Shown: positions 1-10,968 of the stretch, piece by piece | Layout: each line of letters opens with the position of its first letter | Numbering within the stretch: position 1 is the stretch's first letter | Origin: Gentiana macrophylla | Lineage: Eukaryota > Streptophyta > Magnoliopsida > Gentianales > Gentianaceae | Direction of reading: 5' to 3' | DNA length: 64,000 bases | Assembly (NCBI GenBank): GCA_026214975.1 | Contig: CM047808.1 | Span: 5,755,262-5,819,261 of the forward strand | The notes under the pieces: generated by a model | Told to the model about the DNA's origin: nothing | The model's input: only the letters and a program-made list of their open reading frames with translations | The model's database searches: none | Position numbers and translations under genes: made by a program

Positions 1-3000
1 TTGAGATGGAAAAATAGTAATAAATCTAATCGCATTAGATTATCAAGGCCGTGTAGAATTGTAGCTTGTGCTGTGGAGAGAAATAGCAGTAGCGGTGCAG
101 AGAGCTCCGGTTCGAATTCGGATTCGGGTTCGAAGGATGGATCCGGACCTAGCTCAAGCTCAAGCTCAAGCTCAAGCTCGTTTCTTTCGAGAAGCCAAAC
201 TTATTCACTGTTGAAGCAGCAAATGGAAGTTGCTGCCAAATCTGAGGTGAATTTTTTATTTTGCAGTCAATTAAAGTATGTTTCTTTTCAATTTTTAGCT
301 TCTAGGGAAGAAACCGCATTGATTTTTGTGTATGTATTTGTTGGAGATAGGATTATGAGGAAGCTGCAAGGCTTCGAAATTCACTGAAATTGTTTGAGGA
401 TGAGGAACCGGTTTTGCGGCTTCGAAGATTGTTGAGAGAAGCCATTAAAGATGAAAGATTTGAGGTTCGTTTACTTTTTTTTCCTTTGAAAAACTCAATT
501 TTTGAGTCATTTTTTTAAGTGTATTGTGTTTAAATACGTAAATTACTTGCCTTTTTAATTGTTTAAGCTGTTGGGAGTTGATAATTCAACATGATATCGG
601 AGCAAAATGTCGTGGTTCAAATTTCCATCCTATTTATATTGATGAGGTTTGCTTTGTTGTAACCTTTATACCACTTTGTGTATGTTATGTTGAGCTAGAT
701 TCTTTGTTATAGGCCTATAATTGACGGGGCGTAATGGGGGCACGTAGAAATGTACGGTTTTTGAATATGTACATTAGTTATCTTTTCAACAGATTAAGCT
801 TTTGGGGGGAGATGGTGATTCAAGATTCAACGACGTTATCTTTTGTTCCCTTTCAACACGAGCCGGTTTCTGAACCTCATCACACCTAATAAAAGAACAA
901 GCCCCAACCTAAAGGGCCCCTGCTGTCCCGCCCCTAGAGCTTTGTAGAGGATGTAAATCGAAGGTTATGCCTCATTGGTCTAGTTTGTGTGTGCACATAT
1001 CGACCCTTTGTGAAATCGAACCCGCACCCTTCAGCTCATAGGCAAGGCCATCACAATTTAAATTATGAGCTTTGAGTTGTTGTAGCCTTTATCCGCCTTT
1101 GTATGCCATACGTTGAGCCAGACAGACTTTTTGCGATAAGCCCGCAATTGACGTCGTGTGTTGGAGGCATGTTCAATGTACCATTTTTAAATGGTTATCT
1201 TTTCAACAGATTTAGCTTTTGAGAGAGATGGTGATTCGCGTGTCGTAGAAATGTACGGTATTTAAATATGTACATTAGTTATCTTCCTAACAGATTGAGG
1301 TTTTGAGAGAGACAGTGAATCAACAACGTTAGCTTTTGTCTCCATCTGTCAACATGGGCCACATTCTGAACCTCACAAACGCCTATGGTCGGATCTGTAA
1401 ATGACTATATCATCTGAAACAAAACCCCTTCATTTTTGTGTTACGTTTTCTCGTATAGTGACACATTAGTCCATTCTAAAATGGTTAAACTACAATATCC
1501 TTCTGAAATATTTTCTTGTTCAATTCTCTTAAAGTCAATTGCTTTATGTGCAGGATGCAGCTAAGTATCGCGACGAGCTTAAGGAAATTGCTCCTCATGC
1601 TCTCTTGAAATGTTCAAGTGATGCAATCACCCTGGTATGAGTATACTTTCTGACCATAGAATCAATTTTTCAAGCTTTTTTCAAGAAATGTTGTTAAACG
1701 AGACAGTCCACAATATTTTAAAAACAAGATTTTTTTACGTGATTCGGGTTTTTCTAATTAGAGGGTCTACGAGATTTCATCAGATTACGAAAATACTTTT
1801 ATCCAGGGCATCAGAGTACAAGTTCGGAGTGTGCATATCGAAAGCCGAAGCCATCCATCAAGAGGGCAGTATTTCTTTGCTTATCGGATTCGAATCACCA
1901 ACAAATCGGACCGCCCTATTCAACTTCTAAGGAGGCATTGGATCATTACCGATGGCAATGGCAAAACCGAGCATGTCTGGTAAGATTTCATACATACAGA
2001 AGTTATTATACAAGCTAACTCTCAAATTGGAATAAAGACACTTTTGGTCCTTTTTGTTTCACAAATTTTGCACATCTATCCTCAACGTTTCGAATTTGCA
2101 TTTTAATCCTTCGTCTATGCATTCTTTTAAAACATTTTCAGACATTTTTTTTCCGCCAGTTGCCACGTGTATAGTATGTATTGGTTGGTGCATGTTTACC
2201 CTCTATAGTGGCATTTTGGACTGAAATTGTATAAAATAAATTCTTACATGAGGGTTCAAAGAGCAAAAAGATGAAAGATTGGGGATAAAATGCAAATTTC
2301 ATAAAACAAATGGGACCAAAAGTGTCTTTATCCCCTAAAATTATAAGCTAGACCTGCATATTTTTGCTGATGACACTTGCATTTATATTTTATACTTGTT
2401 TTCATATTTCAGGGGAATTGGAGTCGTCGGTGAACAACCCGTTATTCTTCCTAATACGGGTTTCGAGTATTCGTCTGCATGCCCATTGGGCACTCCTAGT
2501 GGTAAAATGGTAAGATAACAGTTCTTTGATGTACCTGCATTTTTGTAAAATATAAAACTTTTCTGTGTGTACCCGGGCCCTAAATAAGCCGAATGCTTTC
2601 ATGCATCAGATTAAGTGTAAATGAGATACGGGATACCTAGGTGCAAGATTTTTGAAAAATATAGGATACGGGAATGAATGAGATATGCGTGAATGTAGAA
2701 GTATAGGGACCAAAATGTATATAATAAAACTACTAGGATCAAATTATATATATAAGAAACCATAGAAATAAAGCAGATTTTTCTTCTCTCTTCATTTTCG
2801 GTAGTGTTTCTTCATTTTGGGTAGATTTTTATTGATTTCTTGGTGGTTTTATCTTTGATTTTCAACAAGGTTCTTCATTTTATGTATCTGAGTTATGGGT
2901 GTGCATATTCGCTTCAAGTATCCAACTTAAAGAAATTGCAAATTCGCCCCAGATGTTTATCCTAAGTATTCGGTATGAATCTGTATCGAATACCGAAAAC

Positions 3001-3225
3001 GCTTCCAGACAGAACACTATCCATCATATATCTGCATATCCAATAGTTCTGAGGTCGCCCTTGTTCAGAACTATTGATATTAATCATCTTACTTGTGATT
3101 AATCTTGGAATTAGGAAGGTGAGTTTGAGATGAAGCATGTCGGTGAATTAGGCGCCCCGACTTTTAATGTTGCAATCGCGCCCTTTTCTCTTTCGACGCT
3201 CGGAGATAGTGGCGATTTAATTTGA
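1..3225 (+). CDS. UVR + ApaG (DUF525) domain protein, 3' part
   Basis: Exons read as <1-246, 351-464, 1554-1634, 1807-1979, 2413-2509 and 3115-3225; every junction is GT-AG and the frame stays open across all six. The start lies left of the window. The visible 273 residues begin with a basic, Ser-rich stretch (residues about 1-68, with a long Ser run) that looks like the end of a plastid transit peptide. Two UVR-type helical hairpins follow: one across exons 1-2 (key [10 protein letters not shown]) and one across exons 2-3 (key [11 protein letters not shown]). An ApaG/DUF525 domain fills exons 4-6, with the motifs [23 protein letters not shown] and [14 protein letters not shown]. ApaG folds are fibronectin-III-like binding modules; UVR motifs mediate protein contacts in Clp- and UvrB-type partners. 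A chloroplast adaptor role is inference. Introns 2 and 4 hold repeats. Confidence 0.85.
740..1335. repeat. Diverged repeat units in intron 2 of the UVR/ApaG gene
   Basis: Segments near 745-880 and 1180-1350 share an AATGTACGGT..TTAAATATGTACATTAGTTATCTT..AACAGATT order of words followed by GAGAGA and a GTTAGCTTTTG-like end. Units are imperfect and partly rearranged. They look like an old dispersed or tandem repeat inside the 1.09-kb intron. No coding frame or terminal inverted repeat was seen. Confidence 0.45.
2030..2333. mobile_element. MITE, family 1 copy A (intron 4 of UVR/ApaG gene)
   Basis: About 304 bp bounded by inverted ends: left AATAAAGACACTTTTGGTCC, right GGACCAAAAGTGTCTTTAT. The second arm also mirrors the body of the first (GTGCAAAATTTG / GCAAATTTCAT words). 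A second copy with the same ends sits in an MPP10 intron at 17338-17626. There is no coding capacity and no clear target-site duplication, so the superfamily is open. It lies wholly inside an intron and does not touch the splice sites. Confidence 0.65.
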
Positions 3226-4178
3226 GACAGAGAACCATGTGAAGAAGAAGAAGAACCTTAAAGATGTAAGAAGACAACATGTCTAGCTTATTACTATTTA
3301 TAATCCAATTTGTAGAAATTAAAAAAAGAATTTTGAGAGAAACTTAGTGCCACTTGTTTTGTTGGTAAATATATATTGAATAAACAGAGATGTATACATG
3401 TAAGGGCTTTGGCATTTTTGTTTTTAATGTAAAAGGTGATACAATAGAGGATACCAGTTAGTTGGAATTTGTTTGTAATAGTAATTAATAAATGGATTTG
3501 GGAATCTTGATTGTTTATAATAATGATAATAATACATGGATTGTTCAAGCATTATCCCTGAGTAAGAGTCGGACTTTGCAGGCACGATCTGGGCCGAACT
3601 TTGGATTAGGCTGGCCAGTTAGTTTCGGATACAGGTCTTTAAGCATGAAAAAAAATAGTGGGGGTTAAGTTAAGCATGAAAAAAAATAGTGGGGGTTAAG
3701 TGGAGCATGCATGAAGTAGTCAGACTTTTTTTTTCTATTCTTTTCCTTGACGTAGCTAGGTGGTTCTGGACTTGAGCCAGAGTGAAGTAAATCAATGCGC
3801 TTGCGGTCCAACCATTTGAAGAGAATCAATAGATTCATTTTTGTTGAAGAGAATCAATAGATTCATTTTCGGGTAGCAATTCATCCTTTTCAAACGCAAC
3901 ATACAACTCTATGTTGTATTACGCTGTCTAAGTGCGTTTGTGAAATAACCCCGATGTGAAGAAAAAAGAAGGCCGAAGAGGCTTGAAGAACCACTCGAAG
4001 ACTTGTCTCCTTTAGGAGGTATCATAGACGATTGTCGCTCTTTCATCCCTCGTTTCTTTTCCATTTTCTTTTTTCTTTTGTACAAAGGAGGAAAACGTCT
4101 CAGTCCATATCTTGGCTCGTGAAGGATTAACGCTTATTGATTGTAAAACGTTGGTCTCGTGGCTCGGGACTAAAAGTG
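3226..4178. other. Intergenic region, two short tandem duplications
   Basis: No gene seen. A 29-bp unit with AGCATGAAAAAAAATAGTGG is repeated head to tail at about 3642-3700. A 27-bp unit with GAAGAGAATCAATAGATTC is repeated at about 3818-3870. The 3' UTR and polyadenylation region of the UVR/ApaG gene must begin here. Small ORFs in this stretch have no recognisable content. Confidence 0.5.
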
Positions 4179-4650
4179 TATGTTAAAGTAAGTGGGCCAA
4201 AAGCCCAATTTTGACACAATTGTCATATTGTGGAATTGTTCCCACATCGGCAATTAGGAAGAAATTTGCCGACTTAGGATATATTAATCACCTTTGGGTG
4301 TGCACAATTTGTCTTAGCTATTTTGGCTATTGTTTTAAAGTGTCAGGAGTGTTGTATCTTTTGTAATCTTTCTCTATAGTAATATTTTCTCTTTCCTCCT
4401 CTATAGTAATATTTTTTCTTTCGCCCATGAACTAGTCAGTATATTGTCGGGAACCACAAAAACTTTCTTTCTCTATAGTAATATTTTCTCTTTCGTCTAT
4501 GAACTAGTCAGTATATTGTCGGGAACCACGTAAACTTTTTCCTTCGCTATATTAATATTTTCTCTTTTGTCCGTGGACTAGTCGGTATATTGTCGGAAAC
4601 CATGTAAATTTGGTGTATGTATACTTGTTGTTACGTCGGATCCGTTACAT
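4179..4650 (+). mobile_element. Probable solo LTR of a Copia-type element
   Basis: Starts with TGTTAAAGTAAGTGGGCC and contains CCCACATCGGC, a word common in plant Copia LTRs, then a TTTTGTAATCTTTC stretch and a possible ATCCGTTACA end. No internal region, PBS or PPT is attached, hence solo LTR. A clean 5-bp target-site duplication was not found and the right boundary is uncertain. The last 250 bp are expanded by tandem repeats (next entry). Confidence 0.4.
4366..4612 (+). repeat. Tandem repeat, about 70-bp unit, three to four copies
   Basis: Each unit runs CTATAGTAATATTTTCTCTTT, then GTC(C/T)ATGAACTAGTCAGTATA, then TTGTCGGGAACCAC and GTAAAC. Full copies start near 4392, 4471 and 4544, with a partial copy at 4372. 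Units differ by a few bases each, so the expansion is not recent. It lies inside the LTR-like sequence. Confidence 0.75.
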
Positions 4651-6983
4651 GACAAATAATGACACATAATGTGACAAAAATATAAAATGCCAAAAATGAC
4701 ATGACAAATAAAACGTGACATGTGTAGTATTTTGTCACACAATCAATCAAACATTGCACAAAATTTGTGTGTGCAAGTTAGGTTTGCCCACATGAATAGC
4801 TCTCTCTTCTTATTTCAAGCATCACATTTCAAATGCATGAAAGTTCCCATAACCTCTAAACTTAATACATTGTATTTAAATACTAACTTTTTACTTATTT
4901 AAATTTATCTATCATACTATTTATTGGCACTTATACCTCATAATTTAACTCCTCTGATTTTATTTTTTTTCAAGGGCTCAAATGGATACCAAGGGAGAAG
5001 TACTAGAGCTTCATATGACAGGTTTGCAACTTTTATATTACTTGATTGGCTAAAATTTCTTTTATACAAATGGAATAGATTCAAATCTTGAATAGGCTAA
5101 TGGAGATTATGGAGTAATGAATACTAGCATTTTCCCTCAAAAAAAATATAAAAAAATACTAACATTATTTTTTTATTTTGCAATTTTCTTATAATAGTTT
5201 ATTACCATGTAATGGGAATGTGAGAGCCTTTTTACACATAAAACATATTTTAACTGAATATGAGTTATGAAATAATTATTCTCCTGATGTATTTTGAGTC
5301 AGATGCCAGGAGTTTTCTAGATCCAAATCTGTCAGAATTAATAACCAGAAAAACTAAAGGGCAAAATTAGAAATAAAAAAAGTGGGGAATTAAAGGGTTT
5401 TATTTTTTATTTTTTATTGTAGGTGTGAAAAAACTTTACATAGGCCTAATGGAGTAGATAAATTCCAAGCTATAGTAATATGTAAGGTGATTTCTTGCAA
5501 TCAATTTCTTAATAGTTTATTTCCATGCTTTTCAATATATAAAAAATATACAAGTTCCAATCCCACACACATAAAAAGAACCCTTTCAAGAAAAAGCTTA
5601 TTAATAATTATTTAATTAGTTGAATGTATGATTCCCTTAAGAATCAATATTATTATGCAAACTTTGTCATATGGCATTTGCTTGAAGCTTTAGCTATGCA
5701 GCTGAACATTATGTGTCATTAAATGTGAAACCAAAAAATTTTGAAAATAATAAAGGAATTATATTATTATTTTTTTAAGAAAAAAATGAATTATATTACG
5801 ATATATCCATCAAACATGCGGATAAAACATCGCTCGGAGGCCCACTACCCCCAAGATAAATATTGTGTCCAATTAGGTTAAGAAATATGAAAACCCTGAT
5901 TAGATTTCCCAAATTAAAAAAAAAAGAAATGTACAAGTCCAATATCTATTTGGGGTCAAAAATTAAGATTGACTACTTTACAACATTCCAAGAAAGTGAA
6001 AAAATCTTTCTCAAAAAAATAAAAACGAAATAAAATTTGAGACGTCAAAAATGCTAATATTTTAAAATCTATTAGATTTGTTTTTTCCCATAAAGCCCCT
6101 GTTATCCGGAATCAATTGATCCGATTAATTCAGAGTTCGGTCCAGATTATGTTTGTAGGATCTGACTTTTACTCAGATGTATTGCCTGATCAAGAGCTCT
6201 TTCAACATGAGTATTAGATTTTACGGAAGTAGTCGAATATGAATATTCGACATCTGCAAATTCAAATATTTAATTTATATTCAATTTTTTGAAAGTTGAA
6301 CGCTATTATGATGTCATTAAGGGCAGATTAGATGTTATGTCTTTAAGAACTGATGGTCTATCCCCTAAAAATCTCTTTACACACTTGTTGGAAGACATTG
6401 TATATATTTGTAACAACTTATTAGTTATTCTTAATTTTGAGTTTTGTAAGTCACTTAACACAATAAAATTCATAACTACACCAATTAAACATATGTATTA
6501 GAACTTTATAATATAAAAAAAAAATTGAGCCTCAACTCAAAGGGCCTCCACTCCACTGTCTTGCTCTTAGAGTTTCGTGAATAATATAAATCGAGAATTA
6601 TGTCTCAGTGGTTTAATTTGCAAGAGACTGCTTCTGCATATTTTTTTACCGAGAAAAGTTTATCAAAGGGAACTAACTCTCACACCCCAAAATGTCCCTA
6701 GGAAAGGCCCATACGACCACGGCCTCCCTCAAAATCCACGTTTTTAAAGCCCTTATTTTCAAATCCTAAAGTGTATTTTAAATCCGTTTTTATTTGGTTC
6801 TTAACCTAAACAAATAAACAAGACTCAAATCAATACCCATACTCTCACAATAACCAATTTATATAATTTTTTTGCACATGCATTCACTGGTTTACCAAAA
6901 AATACTTGCTACAAACTTCTTACGCCGAAAAGTTCCCTGAAACAAAATTTTAGCCTAAGTTCCTGATTACACATGAGCGCTTC
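4651..6983. other. AT-rich intergenic DNA without recognised content
   Basis: About 2.3 kb of AT-rich sequence. The open frames are short, start at random ATGs and show no domain words. No convincing inverted repeat or LTR boundary was found. Confidence 0.5.
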
Positions 6984-7425
6984 CAGGGGTGTAAAGGATC
7001 CGAGCGGCTCGTGAGCCGCTCGAAGCTCGGCTCGTTAAATGCTCGCTCGGATATGGTTTTAATAGAACTCGAGCAGCTCATCATAATTAACGAGCCGAAC
7101 TCGAGCAATTTAATGCTTGACTCGACATGCTCACGAGCTTATCGAGCATTTTAATATCATTTTAAAATATATTACATTTCTTATTATTATGCTGGTGGAC
7201 TTAATATTTAATGTGCATATGTTAGCCTCTTTACCAGCTCGAGTTTGAAAGGGCTCGATTTTTTTTCGAGCATAATCGAGCCGAACTCGAGCATGAGTAA
7301 TATGTTATCGAACCGATCTCGAACAAATGCTCGAAGGATCCCAAGCCCCAGTTCGAGCATCAGTATTTTAAGGGGTCGTTCGACTCGATAAATAAATACT
7401 TGACTCGGATCGAATCATTTACACC
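6984..7425. mobile_element. hAT-like nonautonomous repeat rich in CTCGAG words
   Basis: Left end CAGGGGTGTAAAGGATCCG and right end (reverse complement) TAGGTGTAAATGATTCG form imperfect terminal inverted repeats with a hAT-like CAGGGGTG start. The body is a string of ACTCGAGC, GAGCCGAACTCGAG and TGCTCG words on both strands. Related CTCGAG-rich sequence occurs at 12535-12990 and 13590-14200. A matching 8-bp duplication was not visible, so the boundaries are approximate. Confidence 0.5.
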
Positions 7426-7477
7426 TAAGCGGTCCAGATCACTTCCTTAGTTCTTTACGGTTTGGTGTTCAAAGTGA

Positions 7478-7778
7478 GAGAAAATATAAATTTAGTCATC
7501 AGAACACTTTATTTCATTTCAGTCGGATCGGGCGACAGCATTTTTAAGTTCTACCTGTGAAATTTTCCCCTCGCCTCGTGTGAAATTTCCACACCGTGGA
7601 AATTTCCACATCTTTGGAGAAAATTCAACCGGATCAGGGGGAAATTTCCACGGGCTGGGGGAAATTTCCACGGGGCGAGGGGGAAAATTTCCACGGGCAA
7701 CCTAAAAAAAAATGTCAGGTCTGACACAACCTAAAATGAAATAAAGGATGTTACAGTGACCTAAATTTATATTTTCTC
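7478..7778. mobile_element. Nonautonomous MULE-like element, 301 bp, 9-bp TSD
   Basis: Flanked by the 9-bp direct repeat TCAAAGTGA at 7469-7477 and 7779-7787, the length used by Mutator-like elements. The ends are inverted: GAGAAAATATAAATTTAG on the left and its complement on the right, extending with mismatches through CTTTATTTCATTT. The centre holds a cluster of GGAAATTTCCAC / GTGGAAATTTCC palindromic words. Larger relatives with the same internal words are at about 21258-21757 and 34828-35758. Confidence 0.8.
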
Positions 7779-7787
7779 TCAAAGTGA

Positions 7788-9145
7788 TTCTCCACGCAAT
7801 CCAACATAAAATCCACACTCTAAACAAAGATGGTCCCCACAAAACAAACTCAACGCCACAACCTCCCCCCCCCCCCCCAACCCCCCAACCTCCAACCCCC
7901 TCCCTTATACTGTTACACTATTTTGGTCTGTGGACCCCACCCTAAAGGAAACAAAATAAATTTCCTCAAAAGGTAATGAATATTTTTATTCTATAACTAT
8001 TGGAACTACGTTGTATCAGATGATATGTATTATATTCACACGTAATAAAGACGTGTAAAGGTGAAAGAGAGGAAGTATGTGTAGTCAGACTACATTACAC
8101 TTTGGTACAACGTTTATAAAATCTTTCAAAAGTTATATATCAATTAAAGAAAGATGCTATTATTTGCATCATACTTAATCTATTCGTGCACCACTCTAGT
8201 TACTTGTGCACCACAGTGGAACTGGTTTTGTGAAAGTCTGTTCCGCAACGTAGGACGACTTCTCATAAATGCTTTGTGAGAACCGACTTTGTCGTTCGTA
8301 AACCTACGAAGAGTCGGATCTAGACTCCAGAACCGACTTTCACAAAATCGATTCTACAGAGATGTATAAATAAAATGGTGGACGGATAGATCGGATGTGG
8401 TGTAAATAAACTCACTCTTAAGAATCCTCTAATAATGCTTATGTACTCACACTATTCCAGCACAGAATAGGACTTGTCTTTGTTGCAAGATCTTATCTGT
8501 ATGCATAAATAAAGAAAATTATTCTTCAAGAACCTCTCCCCCCCCCCCCCCCACACACCCCCTACCCCATGCCCCATCCCCACCCCAACCTTGCTTTTCC
8601 TCCCTCTGTGTTCTCTTTGTTAAAGTAAAGAAGCAAAGCATCTCTTGTTACCTTCTCCATTGCACATTGTTCTGCTTTTTCCTCTGTACATATTCCATCT
8701 TTCTTTCCTTTCATTTCAATTAATCAATAAAATGGAAAAAAAAAACTTCTTTTAACTTCCTTTTTTTTTAATTAATAAATAATTAATTTGTCAGTGTCCT
8801 TCTTTGCAAACAATTTATTATTCTGTCCTCCTCTGCAAATATTCTCCAATATTTGTACACTTTCATCAGCCATTTATGTGGGCCATATTTACACCCCCCT
8901 TATTTTTTTTGCTACTCATCAAGAAACACAAACACTCCTCTTACAATTTCAAATTTCATCCTCTACCATTCCCACATTTTTATTGAATTTTTTCTTTTCT
9001 TGTGTGACTATTTCTTGAATTTTTTCTGCTAAATTCTTTCTGGGCTGAGGCCATTTTTGTCATTTCACAAAAGAAATGGCTAGTTTCACAAGACCATGAA
9101 CTCAAAGTTTTGATCTTTAAACATTCTTGAATTTCTTACAAAATA
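7788..9145. other. Upstream region of the membrane-protein gene
   Basis: Contains C-rich runs at about 7866-7880 and 8538-8552 and an imperfect inverted repeat near 8222-8350 (TTTTGTGAAAGTC..GACTTTCACAAAAT). The words ATTATTTGCATCAT and CGACTTTCACAAAATCGATT recur in diverged form at about 42385-42570, so this is probably a dispersed repeat. The pyrimidine-rich stretch from about 8590 to 9145 is the likely promoter and 5' leader of the gene starting at 9146; no single TATA box stands out. Confidence 0.4.
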
Positions 9146-10876
9146 ATGAATTTTATAACAGGGGCACCAAGAAAATCATGGCAGCCAATAATGACGGGGA
9201 ATACGAAAGCTTCGAGTTACTGGCTAAATTGGAGAGTTTTACTCTGTTCAATCTGGATTTTATTATCTTTGGTGGTTTCAGCATTTCTTATAGCGAAATA
9301 CGAATACCGAAAAAACCCGAAAGAAAATTCGAATTCGAAAGAGAAAGAATATTCTCCAGGAGTTTTATATGAAGATGAAGTTTGGAGGCCATGTCTTAAA
9401 AGCATACATCCTTCTTGGCTACTTGGATATAGAGTTGTGGCTTTCATTGTGCTTTTGTTGATGTTGATCCTTAATGGTGTTGTGGATGGTGGAGACATCT
9501 TTTATTATTATACCCAGTAAGCCCCTTAACCCCCTTAACCCCCTACCCCCTACCCCCTACCCGGGTTTTTTAACTGCGAAATTCTATTGCAAAGACTCTT
9601 CATTGCACAGTTACTGGTGTGCAGTCTTGCACATGTGTCATACATATGAAGACTCGTTATAATAGAAATTCGTGATTTTGGTGTGAAATTCTAATGCAGA
9701 GAGTATTCATTGCACTGTTATCGTTATATATGTTACAAGTGGTGTGGTTTTCCTTCTTACGCTTTTGAAATTCTATTGCATGGAGTACGGTCTTCATTGC
9801 ACTGTTACTGTGTTGAATATGTTACATTGTGTTCTTCTTGTTACACATTTGTAATACATTGACGGTTTAATTCAATGGAGACTAATTGCAATACAAACTG
9901 TCACTGGGTTAGATATGTTACATGTGTGGAGTTTATATTCTTATACATTTGTCATTTATATAATGGTCTAGACCAATGAAGACTCGTTGAAATAGAATTT
10001 CTTGTTTTTGATGTGTAATAAGTCTGTTTTGAGAGAGTTTTCTTTGCACTGTTACTGTTAGATATGTTATAGGTCTGCGGTTTTTCTTCTTACAGATTTA
10101 TCTTTATAGCTGACAGTCAGGGACCAATGAAGACTCATTTCAATAGAATTTCTTGTTATGAGTGTGAAATTCTGTTGCAAGGAGTCTTCATTGCACCGTT
10201 AGTCTTAGACATGTTACAATAAGTGTATGTTTTTTTTTTCTTTTTAATTACAAATTTGTCGATCTAAACCAATGAAGGCTCGTTGCAACCAATGAAGGCT
10301 CGTTGCAACAGAATTTCCCGTTCTTTCTCCCTCTTACGAAACAATTATGTTGTAGAAAATATGTATTCTAACTAGTTTTTTTTGCAGGTGGACATTCACA
10401 TTGGTTACTATTTATTTTGGGGTAAGTAATTGAAAATTTTCATGTATAATATTTTTATATTGTTATTCCATTTTCTATTTTATTATTATAATAAAAAATT
10501 TAAAAATTAATTAATTCTACAGCTTGGATCTATATTGTCGGTGTTTGGATGCTATAAAACACACAATAAAGTTAGTCATATTACTCAAAAGGAGGGAATC
10601 GATGCTGAACATGGTTCTACAGAAACATCTGGTGTGTCTAATGGTTCAAAACAACTCCAGCCGTTCGATCGCCAAGATTGTGATCATGATCGTAAAATCG
10701 CTGGGTTTTGGGGTTACGTTTTACAGATTATTTTCCAGGTACGTAGCACGAGACATTTTTGTTTAAAGAGTCTCTATTGCATCGAACTGTACGTTGAATA
10801 ATTGTCATTTTTATAATCATGTTATTTATCTAATTGTGTGGTGCAATAGCCTCTTCATTTATGAATTTTAACATAC

Positions 10877-10968
<92 letters not shown>

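Noticed and set aside
8788..9018. Open frame with hydrophobic residues upstream of the membrane-protein gene
   Set aside because: Pyrimidine-rich leader DNA gives Phe/Leu/Ser-rich frames by chance; no domain and two overlapping frames are equally open.
9127..9372. ATG at 9127 as start of the membrane-protein gene
   Set aside because: It opens a frame without the conserved WRVLLCSIW segment and does not splice on.
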